64,000 nt of DNA from Humibacillus sp. DSM 29435 (lineage in GTDB: Bacteria > Actinomycetota > Actinomycetes > Actinomycetales > Dermatophilaceae): assembly GCF_001758225.1 (NCBI RefSeq), contig NZ_MAST01000023.1, positions 124,001 through 188,000 of the forward strand, read 5' to 3'. The notes below the pieces were generated by a model. That model worked only from the letters and a program-made list of their open reading frames with translations, made no database searches and was not told the origin of the DNA. The stretch's first letter is position 1. Each line of letters opens with the position of its first letter. A program made the position numbers and the translations under genes. Below are positions 7,966-16,620 of this stretch, in pieces.

Positions 7966-10413
7966 TCAGACGGTCTCGTCCTCGGTCGTGATGAGCCAGT
8001 CGCGCACCTCCGGCATGTCTTCGAGGTGCTCGATGATGTAGGCGTGGTGGCGCTCGAGCTGCGACTCGCACCAGGCCTTGAGGTCGCTCGCCCCGGGCAC
8101 CTGACGCTTGGAGTTGTTGATGGCGTCCATGACGAGGTGGTAGCGGTCGACCCCGTTGCGCACGACCATGTCGAAGGGCGTGGTCGTCGTGCCCTCTTCG
8201 CTGAACCCGCGCACGTGGAACCGGTCAGCGTCGGGCCGGCCGTGCACCAGCTGGTGGATCGCCCCGTGGTAGCCGTGGAAGGCGAACACGACGTCGACCG
8301 TGTTGGTGAACAGCTCGGCGAAGCGCACGCCGTCCATCCCGTGCGGGTGGTTGCGGGGGCGCGAGAGCGCCATCAGGTCGACGACGTTCACGACCCGGAC
8401 CCGCAGCTGCGGCAGCATGTCCTTGAGGATCTGCGCCGCCGCCACCGTCTCCATGGTCACGACGTCACCGGCGCACCCGAGCACGATGTCGGGGTCGGCC
8501 GAGCCGTCGTCGTTGCCCGCCCACCCCCAGGTGCCAGCACCGACCGCGCAGTGTTTGATCGCCTCGTCCATCGTCAGCCACTGCGGCTGCGGCTGCTTGT
8601 CGATGACGATGAGGTTGACGTACGACGTCGAGCGGAAGCAGTGGTCGGCAACGGAGAGAAGGCAGTTCGCGTCTGGTGGCAGGTAGATGCGGGCCACGTC
8701 GCCGCGGGCGGTGAGCACGGTCTGGATCAGGCCTGGCCCCTGGTGGGAGAAGCCGTTGTGGTCGTTGCGCCAGGCCGTCGAGGTGAGCAGGATGTTGAGG
8801 CTGGGCACCCGCGCGCGCCACGGCAGGTGTCGCGACTCCTGGAGCCACTTGCTGTGCTGCACGGTCATCGACGCGCTCACCATGGCGAACGCCTCGTAGG
8901 TGGCGAACAGCCCGTGCCGCCCGGTGAGGTTGTAGCCCTCGAGCCAGCCGTGGCAGTTGTGCTCCGAGAGCACCTCCATCACCCGACCGTGGCGCGAGAG
9001 CAGCACGTCGCCGGGCTCGACCCGCTCGGCGGTCATGCGGTCAGAGACCTCGAACACGGCGCCCAGGCGGTTGCTGTTCGTCTCGTCGGGGCAGAAGAGC
9101 CGGAACGAGTCGGGGTTGCGCACGTAGAGCTCGCGCATCATCTCGCCGAGGGCGCGCGTCGACTCGGCCCGAACGCTCGCGGGCGCCGGCACGTCGCGGG
9201 CGAAGTCGCGGAAGTCGGGGATGTCGAGGGGCACGTGCAGCCCGTCACCGGCATCCGGCGAGCCCTGCAGGCGCACCCCGCCGTTGGCGTGCGGCGACGC
9301 GCTCATCCGCAGGTCGCCACTCGGGTTCGCCGCCCGCACCAGCTCGACCGGTGCGCCCGACTCGTCGAAGAGCTCTTCGGGGCGATACGTCTTCAGCCAC
9401 GTGTCGAGCAGGGCGAGGTGCCCGGGGTCGCCCTTCACCCCCGACAGCGGCACCTGGTGCGAGCGCCACGTGCCGGTGACCTGCACCCCGTCGATCGTGT
9501 CGGGCCCGGTCCACCCCTTGGGGGTGCGCAGCACGATGAGCGGCCACCGGGGGCGTGGCCCCTCCCAGCCCTGCTCGCCGACAGCACGCGCCTCGGCCTG
9601 GATCGCCCTGATGCGCGTGTAGGCGTCGGCCAGCACCTCGGCGAAGCGCTCGTGCATGCCGGGGATGTCGTCGCCCTCGACCTCGAGCACGAGGTAGCCG
9701 TGCCCCTCGAGCAGGCGGCGCACCTCGCCGGGGTCCTTGCGGCCCAGCACTGTCGGACCGGCGATCTTGTAGCCGTTGAGGTGCAGGATCGGCAGCACCG
9801 CTCCGTCACGAGCCGGGTTGAGGAACGAGATCCCCTTCCACGACCCCTCGAGCGGGCCGGTCTCGGCCTCGCCGTCGCCGACGACCGCGACGGCCAGCAG
9901 GTCGGGGTTGTCCATCACGGCGCCGAAGGCGTGCATGAGCACGTAGCCGAGCTCGCCGCCCTCGTGGATCGAGCCGGGCGTCGTCACCGAGACGTGGCTG
10001 GGGATGCCGCCGGGCGACGAGAACTGGCGGAAGAGCCGCTTGACACCGGCTTCGTCCAACGACACGTCGGGGTAGACCTCGCTGTAGGTGCCCTCGAGGT
10101 AGCCGGCGGCGACGAGTGCAGGCCCGCCGTGGCCGGGACCCGTCAGATAGATCGTCTCCTGCCCGGTGTGCCGGATGACGCGCGAGACGTGCGTGTAGAT
10201 GAACGACAGGCCCGGGCTGGTGCCCCAGTGGCCGAGCAGCCGCGGTTTGATGTCGTCGGAGGTCAGCTCGCGCCGCAGCAGCGGGTTGTCCTGCAGGTAG
10301 ATCTGACCGATGGTCAGGTAGTTGTTGGCGCGCCACCACGCGTCCATCGCCGCGATCTCGTCGGGCGTGGCCGCGGGCACGGTGGTCAGGTCGGATGCCG
10401 GTGTCGTCGTCAC
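7966..10413 (-). CDS. xfp: Phosphoketolase (xylulose-5-phosphate/fructose-6-phosphate)
   Basis: 815 aa, full length for the family (about 790-825). It uses thiamine diphosphate and phosphate to split xylulose-5-P or fructose-6-P into acetyl-P plus glyceraldehyde-3-P or erythrose-4-P. ThDP/Mg motif GDGEAETGPLEGSW is near residue 197, the substrate-site GPGHGGPA near 95, and the HNGFSHQGPGLI segment near 555. Starts at ATG 10413, divergent from galT across about 210 bases that must hold both promoters. Pairing with galT suggests sugar catabolism, but no ack/pta is in view. Confidence 0.97.
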   Translation of the reverse strand: MTTTPASDLTTVPAATPDEIAAMDAWWRANNYLTIGQIYLQDNPLLRRELTSDDIKPRLLGHWGTSPGLSFIYTHVSRVIRHTGQETIYLTGPGHGGPALVAAGYLEGTYSEVYPDVSLDEAGVKRLFRQFSSPGGIPSHVSVTTPGSIHEGGELGYVLMHAFGAVMDNPDLLAVAVVGDGEAETGPLEGSWKGISFLNPARDGAVLPILHLNGYKIAGPTVLGRKDPGEVRRLLEGHGYLVLEVEGDDIPGMHERFAEVLADAYTRIRAIQAEARAVGEQGWEGPRPRWPLIVLRTPKGWTGPDTIDGVQVTGTWRSHQVPLSGVKGDPGHLALLDTWLKTYRPEELFDESGAPVELVRAANPSGDLRMSASPHANGGVRLQGSPDAGDGLHVPLDIPDFRDFARDVPAPASVRAESTRALGEMMRELYVRNPDSFRLFCPDETNSNRLGAVFEVSDRMTAERVEPGDVLLSRHGRVMEVLSEHNCHGWLEGYNLTGRHGLFATYEAFAMVSASMTVQHSKWLQESRHLPWRARVPSLNILLTSTAWRNDHNGFSHQGPGLIQTVLTARGDVARIYLPPDANCLLSVADHCFRSTSYVNLIVIDKQPQPQWLTMDEAIKHCAVGAGTWGWAGNDDGSADPDIVLGCAGDVVTMETVAAAQILKDMLPQLRVRVVNVVDLMALSRPRNHPHGMDGVRFAELFTNTVDVVFAFHGYHGAIHQLVHGRPDADRFHVRGFSEEGTTTTPFDMVVRNGVDRYHLVMDAINNSKRQVPGASDLKAWCESQLERHHAYIIEHLEDMPEVRDWLITTEDETV

Positions 10414-10625
10414 GGCCCCACTCTGGTCGAGTCACCGCGCCCCGACAAGGGACCATCGGCCCCCGCAGAACCGGGCCGACCCGCTCACACGGGCAAGCGA
10501 CGCCGGTGTCACCGAGGCTGCGTCACCTCGACACCCATCGGTTGGCCACTCATGCAACGATGTCCGCGACCAGCACGCCCGCCCGCCGCCCGGCGCGCAA
10601 CCCCCTCACACGCGAAGGAGCTCGG

Positions 10626-11702
10626 ATGCAGCGCACAGCCGGACTGCTGGCCGACGGCCGCGAGATCATCTGGTTCGACGTCGATGGCTCTCCTGCTCGT
10701 TCTGCCGTCGACGACCCTCGCGACCTGCCCCAGACGATCGCCAGCTCGCAGATGCGGCTCGACGTGCTCACGCAGCAGTGGATCTCGATGGCGTCGCACC
10801 GCCAGAGCCGCACCTACATGCCGCCGGCCGACGAGTGCCCCCTGTGCCCGTCGAGCGACGGTCGGCACACCGAGGTGCCCTCGGAGGAGTACCAGTCGGT
10901 GGCCTTCGAGAACCGGTTCCCGTCGTTCTCGACCCACGTCGAAGGCATCGACTCGGTCGACGACGGCATCACCGCACTGCGCCCCGGCATCGGGCGGTGC
11001 GAGGTCGTCTGCTTCACCTCCGACCACGACGGCTCGTTCGCCGGGCTGACGCAGCAGCAGGCGCGGCTCGTCGTCGACGTCTGGGCTGACCGCACCACCG
11101 CGCTGTCGAGCTCACCCGGGGTCGAGCAGGTCTTCCCCTTCGAGAACCGCGGCGCCGAGATCGGGGTGACCCTGCAGCATCCGCACGGTCAGATCTACGG
11201 CTACCCGTTCGTGCCGCCGCAGACCCACCACGAGCTGCACAGCGCCCGCGAGCATCTGGCCCAGACCGGCAGCAGCCTCTTCGGCGACATCATCGAGCGC
11301 GAGCTGCGCGACGAGGTGCGGGTGGTGGTCGACAGCGAGCACTGGGTCGCCTTCGTGCCGTTCGCTGCTCGCTGGCCCATGGAGGTGCACCTCTTCCCCC
11401 GGCGCCAGGTTCCCAACATCCCCGCCCTCAACGACGCCGAGCGCGACGACTTCGCCCGCGTCTACCTCGACGTGCTCGGCCGTTTCGACCGGCTCTACTC
11501 CACCCCGATGCCCTACATCGCCGGCTGGCAGCAGGCGCCGGTTCACAGCGACCGCGACCTGGCCTGGCTGCACCTCGAGCTGTTCTCGGTGCGCCGTGGC
11601 GAGGGGCGCCTGAAGTATCTCGCCGGGTCGGAGTCGGCGATGGGCGCCTTCGTCGGTGACGTGCTGCCCGAGCAGCAGGCAGAGCGGTTGCGCCAGGTCT
11701 GA
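10626..11702 (+). CDS. galT: Galactose-1-phosphate uridylyltransferase
   Basis: 358 aa Leloir enzyme that exchanges UMP between UDP-glucose and galactose-1-P. Zinc-site CPLCPS is near residue 75, and the catalytic HPHGQIYGYP (nucleophilic His in HPH) near 180; the late AGWQQAPVH segment is also typical. The start at ATG 10626 gives the usual actinobacterial N-terminus (MQRTAGLLADGREIIWFD) and has GAAGGAG directly upstream; the frame is open to 10560 and beyond. No galK or galE lies beside it in the window. Confidence 0.96.
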   Translation: MQRTAGLLADGREIIWFDVDGSPARSAVDDPRDLPQTIASSQMRLDVLTQQWISMASHRQSRTYMPPADECPLCPSSDGRHTEVPSEEYQSVAFENRFPSFSTHVEGIDSVDDGITALRPGIGRCEVVCFTSDHDGSFAGLTQQQARLVVDVWADRTTALSSSPGVEQVFPFENRGAEIGVTLQHPHGQIYGYPFVPPQTHHELHSAREHLAQTGSSLFGDIIERELRDEVRVVVDSEHWVAFVPFAARWPMEVHLFPRRQVPNIPALNDAERDDFARVYLDVLGRFDRLYSTPMPYIAGWQQAPVHSDRDLAWLHLELFSVRRGEGRLKYLAGSESAMGAFVGDVLPEQQAERLRQV

Positions 11703-11740
11703 CGGCCGAACAGACGGCCCGCGCCGCCCCCTCCACGAAG

Positions 11741-11774
11741 AGTGGGCCGGGCTCCCGAAGAAGACCGGCCCACT
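11741..11774. terminator. Bidirectional terminator between galT and csbD-like gene
   Basis: Perfect 10-base arms AGTGGGCCGG (11741-11750) and CCGGCCCACT (11765-11774) with a 14-base loop, between convergent genes. No long T-run, as is common for high-GC terminators. Confidence 0.75.
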
Positions 11775-11786
11775 CGACCGCAAGGG

Positions 11787-11981
11787 TCAGTGCTCGAAGG
11801 CGTCCTTGACGTTGCTGCCGGCGTCCTTGAGCTGCTCACCGCGCTGCTTGAGGTCTGCCTTGGCCTGGTCGCCCTGGCCCTCGGCCTCCAGCTGCTCGTT
11901 GTCGGTGACCTTTCCGGCGGCCTCCTTGGCCTTCCCCTTGAGCTCTTCCCCGAGGTTCTTGGCCTTGTCCATAGCGCCCAT
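11787..11981 (-). CDS. CsbD family stress protein
   Basis: 64 aa, highly charged, Lys/Glu/Gln/Ala-rich, no hydrophobic core: the CsbD pattern (MDKAKNLGEELKGKAKEAAGKVT, then repeated GQGDQAKADLKQ). CsbD-type proteins are induced by general stress in many bacteria; biochemical function is unknown. The start at 11981 has AAGGAG seven bases upstream; a second ATG three codons on is possible. Confidence 0.93.
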   Translation of the reverse strand: MGAMDKAKNLGEELKGKAKEAAGKVTDNEQLEAEGQGDQAKADLKQRGEQLKDAGSNVKDAFEH

Positions 11982-12142
11982 GGCTGGGCTCCTTTCCTGG
12001 TCCGATCAGAGATCGGTACCTTACCGGTCGCGTCCGGTTCGCAACCCATGGAGGCGGTCTGGGTCGGGCCTCCTGCCAGTCGCCGGGCTCACGAGACGGT
12101 CGCGTTTCGCGTCGGGCCGGTCCGGTTTGCGACACTGGCGGC

Positions 12143-13171
12143 GTGATCTCTGCAGCGGGCGACCCACCCGGCCTCTCCTCGGTGCGGGCGCCCCGGTCGG
12201 TCAACCTGAGCCGCTACGCCTACCTGTCGATCGCGGCGGCCGTGGTCACGATCACCCTCAAGGTCATCGCCTGGCGCCTCACCGGGTCGGTCGGGCTGCT
12301 CTCGGATGCCGCGGAGTCGGTCGTCAACCTCGTCGCCGCCGTGGCCATGCTCGTCGTGCTGCGGGTCGCGGCGAAGCCGGCTGACAGCAACCACCTCTTC
12401 GGGCACAGCAAGGCCGGCTACTTCTCGGCGGCCATCGAGGGACAGCTGATCTTCGTGGCGGCCCTGGTCATCATGTGGACCGCCGTCGAGCGGTTCATCA
12501 ACCCGCGACCCATCGAGGACGTCGGGTTGGGACTCGGCATCTCGGTCGTGGCGTCCGTCGTGAACGGGGTGGTCGGCATCCTGCTGATCCGCGCGGGGCG
12601 GCGGTACCGCTCGCTGCCGCTGACGGCCGACGGCAAGCACCTGATGACCGACGTCTGGACCTCCGTCGGAGTCATCGTCGGCGTGCTGCTCGTCGCGCTG
12701 ACCGGCATCGAGCGTCTCGACCCCGTCATCGCGTTTCTGGTCGGCCTCAACATCGTCTTCACCGGCTGGAAGCTGCTGCGTGCGTCGGTCGAGGGGCTCA
12801 TGGACATCGCCATGACACGGGAGGACAACGCCGTGATCGCTGACGTGCTGACCGGGTTCGTGACCCCCGAGGTGCACTTCCACGCGCTGCGCACGCGCGA
12901 GTCCGGGCACGACCGGTTCGCCGAGGTGCACGTGCTCGTGCCGGGAGCCTGGTCGGTGCAGCAGGGGCACGACCTCGTCGAGGAGGTCGAGGCCGCCGTC
13001 TGCCTGCGCTTCCCCGACGTCGTGCTGACCTGCCACCTCGAACCGTCTGAAGACCCTCGCGCCTACGGTGACTACGCGGCCGAGTTCCCGGTGCCCACCC
13101 ACGACGACATCCTCGCGGCCCACCGGGGCCACCCCGACGAAGCGGCCGGCGCCGGCGCCCCACCGACGTGA
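12143..13171 (+). CDS. Cation diffusion facilitator (CDF) family transporter
   Basis: 342 aa. Five or six membrane spans occupy residues 25-220, then a cytoplasmic CDF domain. The metal-site helix 2 carries LLSDAAES and helix 5 carries HLMTDVWTS (HxxxD). GHSKAGYFSAAIEG is the family loop. The C-terminal domain has His-rich EVHFHALRTRESG. It should export Zn2+, Fe2+ or Mn2+ in exchange for protons; the metal cannot be told. GTG start at 12143, divergent from the csbD-like gene. Confidence 0.94.
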   Translation: MISAAGDPPGLSSVRAPRSVNLSRYAYLSIAAAVVTITLKVIAWRLTGSVGLLSDAAESVVNLVAAVAMLVVLRVAAKPADSNHLFGHSKAGYFSAAIEGQLIFVAALVIMWTAVERFINPRPIEDVGLGLGISVVASVVNGVVGILLIRAGRRYRSLPLTADGKHLMTDVWTSVGVIVGVLLVALTGIERLDPVIAFLVGLNIVFTGWKLLRASVEGLMDIAMTREDNAVIADVLTGFVTPEVHFHALRTRESGHDRFAEVHVLVPGAWSVQQGHDLVEEVEAAVCLRFPDVVLTCHLEPSEDPRAYGDYAAEFPVPTHDDILAAHRGHPDEAAGAGAPPT

Positions 13172-13184
13172 CCGGTCGCCACCG

Positions 13185-13697
13185 ATGAGCCCCCAGCACG
13201 TCGTCATCGACTCACCCATCGGTGCGCTCACCGTCGTCGCCGACGATGGGGCCATCACCCACCTGCTCATGGATGCCGCTGCGCACCGCCCCGACGACCC
13301 GGCGCTCTTCGGCGGGCTGGGCGACCCTGCCTCCGAGCCGTTCACGTCAGCCGCCCGTCAGCTGGAGGAGTACTTCGCCGGCGAGCGCACGACCTTCGAC
13401 CTCCCGCTGACGCCGCGCGGCAACGACTTCCAGCAGCGGGTGTGGGCCCGGCTGCTCGAGATCCCCTACGCCGAGACGCGCAGCTACGGCGAGCTGGCTC
13501 GTGGCCTCGGCGGCGCCGGTCTTGCCCAGGCGGTCGGGTCGGCCAACGGACGCAACCCGATCGCGGTGGTCATCCCCTGTCACCGCGTCATCGGCGCCGA
13601 CGGGTCGCTGGTCGGCTACGCGGGAGGGCTGGGCCGCAAGCGTTTCCTGCTGGCACTGGAGGAGTCACCACCACTGGTAGCCGGCCGGCTCTTCTGA
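13185..13697 (+). CDS. ogt: Methylated-DNA--protein-cysteine methyltransferase
   Basis: 170 aa suicide repair protein that removes alkyl groups from O6-alkylguanine. The active site IPCHRVIG near residue 130 is intact, followed by GGLGRKRFLLALE. The helix-turn-helix region (QRVWARLLEIPYAETRSYGELA) is complete. The ATG at 13185 is 13 bases behind the CDF gene, so co-transcription is likely; the frame extends upstream into that gene but has no ribosome site there. The first of two alkyltransferase-type genes within 3 kb. Confidence 0.95.
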   Translation: MSPQHVVIDSPIGALTVVADDGAITHLLMDAAAHRPDDPALFGGLGDPASEPFTSAARQLEEYFAGERTTFDLPLTPRGNDFQQRVWARLLEIPYAETRSYGELARGLGGAGLAQAVGSANGRNPIAVVIPCHRVIGADGSLVGYAGGLGRKRFLLALEESPPLVAGRLF

Positions 13698-13737
13698 CTG
13701 GTCGCGCGGGCGGCGGGCGGCGGGCGGCCCCACGACC

Positions 13738-14502
13738 TCAGTCGGCCACCTGCAGGATGCACGCGGTGCCGACGTCGACGAAGCCCACCCGCCGGTAGAT
13801 CTCCGCCGCGGCATCCGACGCGGCCGAGAGGAAGACGAGCTCGACGCCCCGGTCACGGCAGGCGGTGACCAGCGAGCGGGTGATGGCGGTGCCGTGCCCG
13901 CGACGGCGGTGGCCCGGTGGCACGGCGATCCCCATCATCTCGGCAACATCGTCTCGCGGAGCGGCCGACCCGGCACCGCACAGGTGAGTGCCCTCGAACG
14001 AGGCGACCACCACGAGGTCACCGCGTTCGATCAGCTGCGGCTGGATGCCGGTGTCGCCAGGCTCTACCTCGTCGACCCCATGGAAGCCCGCCGCCACCGC
14101 CCCCACCGCGAGCGCCAGGTGCGGCTCGGCCGGGTGCAGGGTGCGGGCCCTCGGGTCGGGCTCCACGTCGTTCAGGCTGGGCAGGGCGAGCAGCGGGTAG
14201 CGCTGCGTCCGGTAGCCGGCCGCCACCACCGCAGGCAGCAGCTCGGGCGTCATCTGCTCCACCCATTCGATGGCCCGGGGAACGCCGAGCTGCCGTTGGC
14301 GCTCGAGCACCCGCTCGACATCAGCCGGCTCGAACCGGCCCCGGCCGCCCAGCGCAGGACGGGCGTAGAACTGCCAGCCGGTGCCCGCTTCGGCGACAAA
14401 GAGCGTGAACGGTCCGCACGGCTCCGCGGCCGACGAGGCCCGCGGCACGAGGTCGTAGTAGCGCTCGATGCGGTCGAGCCGGTGGTCGTGGATGGTGCGC
14501 AC
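13738..14502 (-). CDS. GNAT family N-acetyltransferase
   Basis: 254 aa. The C-terminal half is a GNAT domain: motif A VPPGHRRRGHGTAI (acetyl-CoA pyrophosphate loop, Q/RxxGxG/A type) near residue 200, and the closing YRRVGFVDVGTACILQV. The N-terminal half resembles a degenerate second acyltransferase-like domain, with FTLFVAEAGTGWQFYARP. Substrate unknown. GTG start at 14502. Convergent with ogt across 40 bases carrying a GGGCGGC triplet repeat but no hairpin. Confidence 0.88.
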   Translation of the reverse strand: MRTIHDHRLDRIERYYDLVPRASSAAEPCGPFTLFVAEAGTGWQFYARPALGGRGRFEPADVERVLERQRQLGVPRAIEWVEQMTPELLPAVVAAGYRTQRYPLLALPSLNDVEPDPRARTLHPAEPHLALAVGAVAAGFHGVDEVEPGDTGIQPQLIERGDLVVVASFEGTHLCGAGSAAPRDDVAEMMGIAVPPGHRRRGHGTAITRSLVTACRDRGVELVFLSAASDAAAEIYRRVGFVDVGTACILQVAD

Positions 14503-14716
14503 GTCGTCACGATGACACCGTTGGGGCTCGCGACGCCATCGAGTTCTCCGGCGTCAGCGAAACGTTCGTCGGTCTGAGGATGGTCACTGACGGCCGAGCG
14601 CCTTCGCTGACCAAGCCAGCATCGCACGTCTCCGGTGCGCCGTTCTTGGCGTGGGATGCTGGCCCGACCGCAAACCTCACACCTCACACTTTCGCGGGGC
14701 GGAGCGTTCACAGAGC

Positions 14717-15214
14717 ATGAAGCATCCGTTCGACCAGGCTGTCGCCGAGCACAGCGCCGTCGTGCTGCGCGTGTGCCGGGCCGTGCTCGGGCCCGTCGAG
14801 GCCGACGACGCGTGGTCGGAGACGTTCCTGTCGGCGCTGCGGGCCTGGCCCGACCTGCCCGACGACGCCAACGTGCGGGCCTGGCTCGTCACCGTCGCGC
14901 ATCGCAAAGCCATCGACGTGCGAAGGGCGCAGGCCCGGGGCGCCGTGCCGGTCGAGTCCCTTCCCGACCGGCCGTCCTGGGGCGACGAACAGCCGGGAGC
15001 AGCCCTGCCCGACACCGAGCTCTGGGCCGCTCTCGCCGCCCTACCGAGCAAGCAACGCCAGTGCGTCGCGTACCACCACGTGGCCGGCCTTCCCCACGCC
15101 GAGGTCGCCGCCATCGTCGGAGGAACGGCCGCCGCCTCGCGACGGTCGGCCGCCGACGGGATCGCGACCCTCCGCCGCACCTATCTCACCAAGGAAGTGA
15201 GCACGCATGTCTGA
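14717..15214 (+). CDS. ECF-like RNA polymerase sigma factor
   Basis: 165 aa. Region 2 is visible near residues 10-70 (FDQAVAEHSAVVLRVCRAVLG...AWLVTVAHRKAIDVRR) and region 4 near 110-155 (LAALPSKQRQCVAYHHVAGLPHAEVAAIVGG). It overlaps the next gene by eight bases, so the two are translated together. The partner is an Ogt-like protein, not a conventional anti-sigma factor, suggesting an alkylation-damage regulon; this is inference from linkage. Confidence 0.9.
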   Translation: MKHPFDQAVAEHSAVVLRVCRAVLGPVEADDAWSETFLSALRAWPDLPDDANVRAWLVTVAHRKAIDVRRAQARGAVPVESLPDRPSWGDEQPGAALPDTELWAALAALPSKQRQCVAYHHVAGLPHAEVAAIVGGTAAASRRSAADGIATLRRTYLTKEVSTHV

Positions 15215-15827
15215 CAACTTGATTGAGCAACTCGCCGCCCCCCGACCCGCAGACGCCGGGGCCGTAGCCGGGGCGGTGGCGGCGCTGCGCGAGAGGCTGG
15301 CCGGGGCGGCATCCGCCCAGGGGCTGGTCGACGTGGCGTTCCGCACCGTCGAGACGCCGGTCGGGGCGTTGCTGCTCGCGGCGACGGAGGCCGGAGTCGT
15401 GCGCGTCGCGTACCCGGCCGAGGGTCACGAGGCGGTTCTCGAGTCGTTGAGCGTGGCCATCGGCTCGCGAGTGCTGCGCGACACCAGGCGGTTCGACGAC
15501 CTCTGCCACCAGCTCGACGGCTACTTCGCGGGGCAGCGGCGCCACTTCGAGGTGGCGCTCGACCTGCGGCTCGCCCACGGGTTCCGCCTCGAGGTGCTGG
15601 AGCACCTGCGCACCATTGCCTACGGCGCCACCGAGACGTATGCCGCCGCGGCCGCGGCATCCGGTCGACCGAAGGCCGTGCGCGCCGTGGGAACCGCCTG
15701 CGCCACCAACCCGCTGCCGCTGCTCGTTCCGTGCCATCGGGTCGTGCGCTCCGACGGCACGATGGGCGGCTACCTCGGCGGGCTCCCGGCGAAACAGCTG
15801 CTGCTCGACCTGGAGGCGGCGGCATGA
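15207..15827 (+). CDS. Ogt-type methyltransferase with N-terminal extension
   Basis: 206 aa. The C-terminal 160 residues form a complete alkylguanine-DNA alkyltransferase with the active-site VPCHRVVR near residue 177. The N-terminal 45 residues (IEQLAAPRPADAGAVAGAVA... ) are a helical extension absent from the 13185-13697 protein. Because the gene overlaps a sigma factor gene by eight bases, the extension might contact the sigma factor, making the protein both repair enzyme and regulator; that role is inference. Start ATG 15207. Confidence 0.9.
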   Translation: MSDNLIEQLAAPRPADAGAVAGAVAALRERLAGAASAQGLVDVAFRTVETPVGALLLAATEAGVVRVAYPAEGHEAVLESLSVAIGSRVLRDTRRFDDLCHQLDGYFAGQRRHFEVALDLRLAHGFRLEVLEHLRTIAYGATETYAAAAAASGRPKAVRAVGTACATNPLPLLVPCHRVVRSDGTMGGYLGGLPAKQLLLDLEAAA

Positions 15828-15858
15828 CGTTGCTCTCCGGCCGGCGAGGGGTCGTTCG

Positions 15859-16404
15859 ATGAGCTGGCCGGTCGAGCGCACCCGGGAGGTCTACGCCAAC
15901 CGCTGGATCACGGTTCGCGAAGACCAGGTGCGGCGGCCCGACGGGTCCGACGGCCTCTACGGCGTGGTCACCGTGCGATCCCCCGCCGTGTTCGTCGTGG
16001 CCCTGACCGAGGCCGACGAGGTGCTGCTCGTCACCATCGACCGTCACACGGTCGGGGCCTCCGTCGAGGTTCCGGCCGGAGGCACCGACGGCGAGGACCC
16101 CCTGGTGGCCGCCCGCCGCGAGCTCGCCGAGGAGACCGGGATGGCGGCGCGCACCTGGCGCCGGCTCGGCACGATGACGGCGCTCAACGGCATCTGCGAG
16201 GCCGAGGAGACCGTCTTTCTCGCCACCGACCTCGAGCCGGCCCCTGGTCACGACGCGGCGACCCTGGTCGAGGAGGGCATCACCGCGGTTCGGCGCGTGC
16301 CGCTGCGTGACGTGCTCGCCATGGTCGCCGCCGGCGAGATCACCGACGGTGAGACCCAGGCCGCGCTGCTGCACGCCCTCATCGCCCTCGGCCGGGTCCA
16401 CTGA
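15859..16404 (+). CDS. NUDIX hydrolase (ADP-ribose pyrophosphatase-like)
   Basis: 181 aa. The Nudix box EVPAGGTDGEDPLVAARREL-AEETGM is at about residues 68-93 (one residue shorter than the canonical G-x5-E spacing) with the catalytic RELAEETG intact. The N-terminal YANRWITVREDQV strand and the later NGICEAEETVFLATDL fit the ADP-ribose pyrophosphatase branch. Starts at ATG 15859, 31 bases after the Ogt-like gene, so it may be third in that operon. Confidence 0.9.
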   Translation: MSWPVERTREVYANRWITVREDQVRRPDGSDGLYGVVTVRSPAVFVVALTEADEVLLVTIDRHTVGASVEVPAGGTDGEDPLVAARRELAEETGMAARTWRRLGTMTALNGICEAEETVFLATDLEPAPGHDAATLVEEGITAVRRVPLRDVLAMVAAGEITDGETQAALLHALIALGRVH

Positions 16405-16413
16405 CCCCCACCC

Positions 16414-16548
16414 AGTCGAGTGGCCACTTTCCTACAGTCGGGTCCGTACCGAAGTGGCCACTCGACTGACTTCTCCCGTCGAGTGGCCACTTTCGTACCG
16501 GTCTCATCACCACCCCCACCCAGTCGAGTGGTCACTTTCGTACCGGTC
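16414..16548. repeat. Cluster of four palindromic units (family B)
   Basis: Core AGTCGAGTGGCCACTTTC occurs at 16414, inverted at 16452-16467, again at 16478 and 16521 (the last with GGTCAC). The centre AGTGGCCACT is itself a perfect 10-base palindrome. Units 3 and 4 continue with GTACCGGTC, unit 2 carries the matching inverted CCGTACCG, and units 1 and 4 are preceded by CCCCCACCC. Lies between the NUDIX gene and the next sigma factor gene. Confidence 0.9.
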
Positions 16549-16620
16549 GCGATGCAACGGTTCTGGGATGCCGTGTGTCAATGAGGGTGTACGGGTTACG
16601 CCGAGAGCACCGGAGAGTCG

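Noticed and set aside
8026-11049. A 1007-codon plus-strand open frame opposite phosphoketolase
   Set aside because: It is the antisense of xfp; composition (Arg, Val, Gly, His-rich) is that of a high-GC shadow frame and no domain is visible.
13698-13737. GGGCGGC triplet repeat as a terminator between ogt and the GNAT gene
   Set aside because: Direct repeat only; no self-complementary arms.
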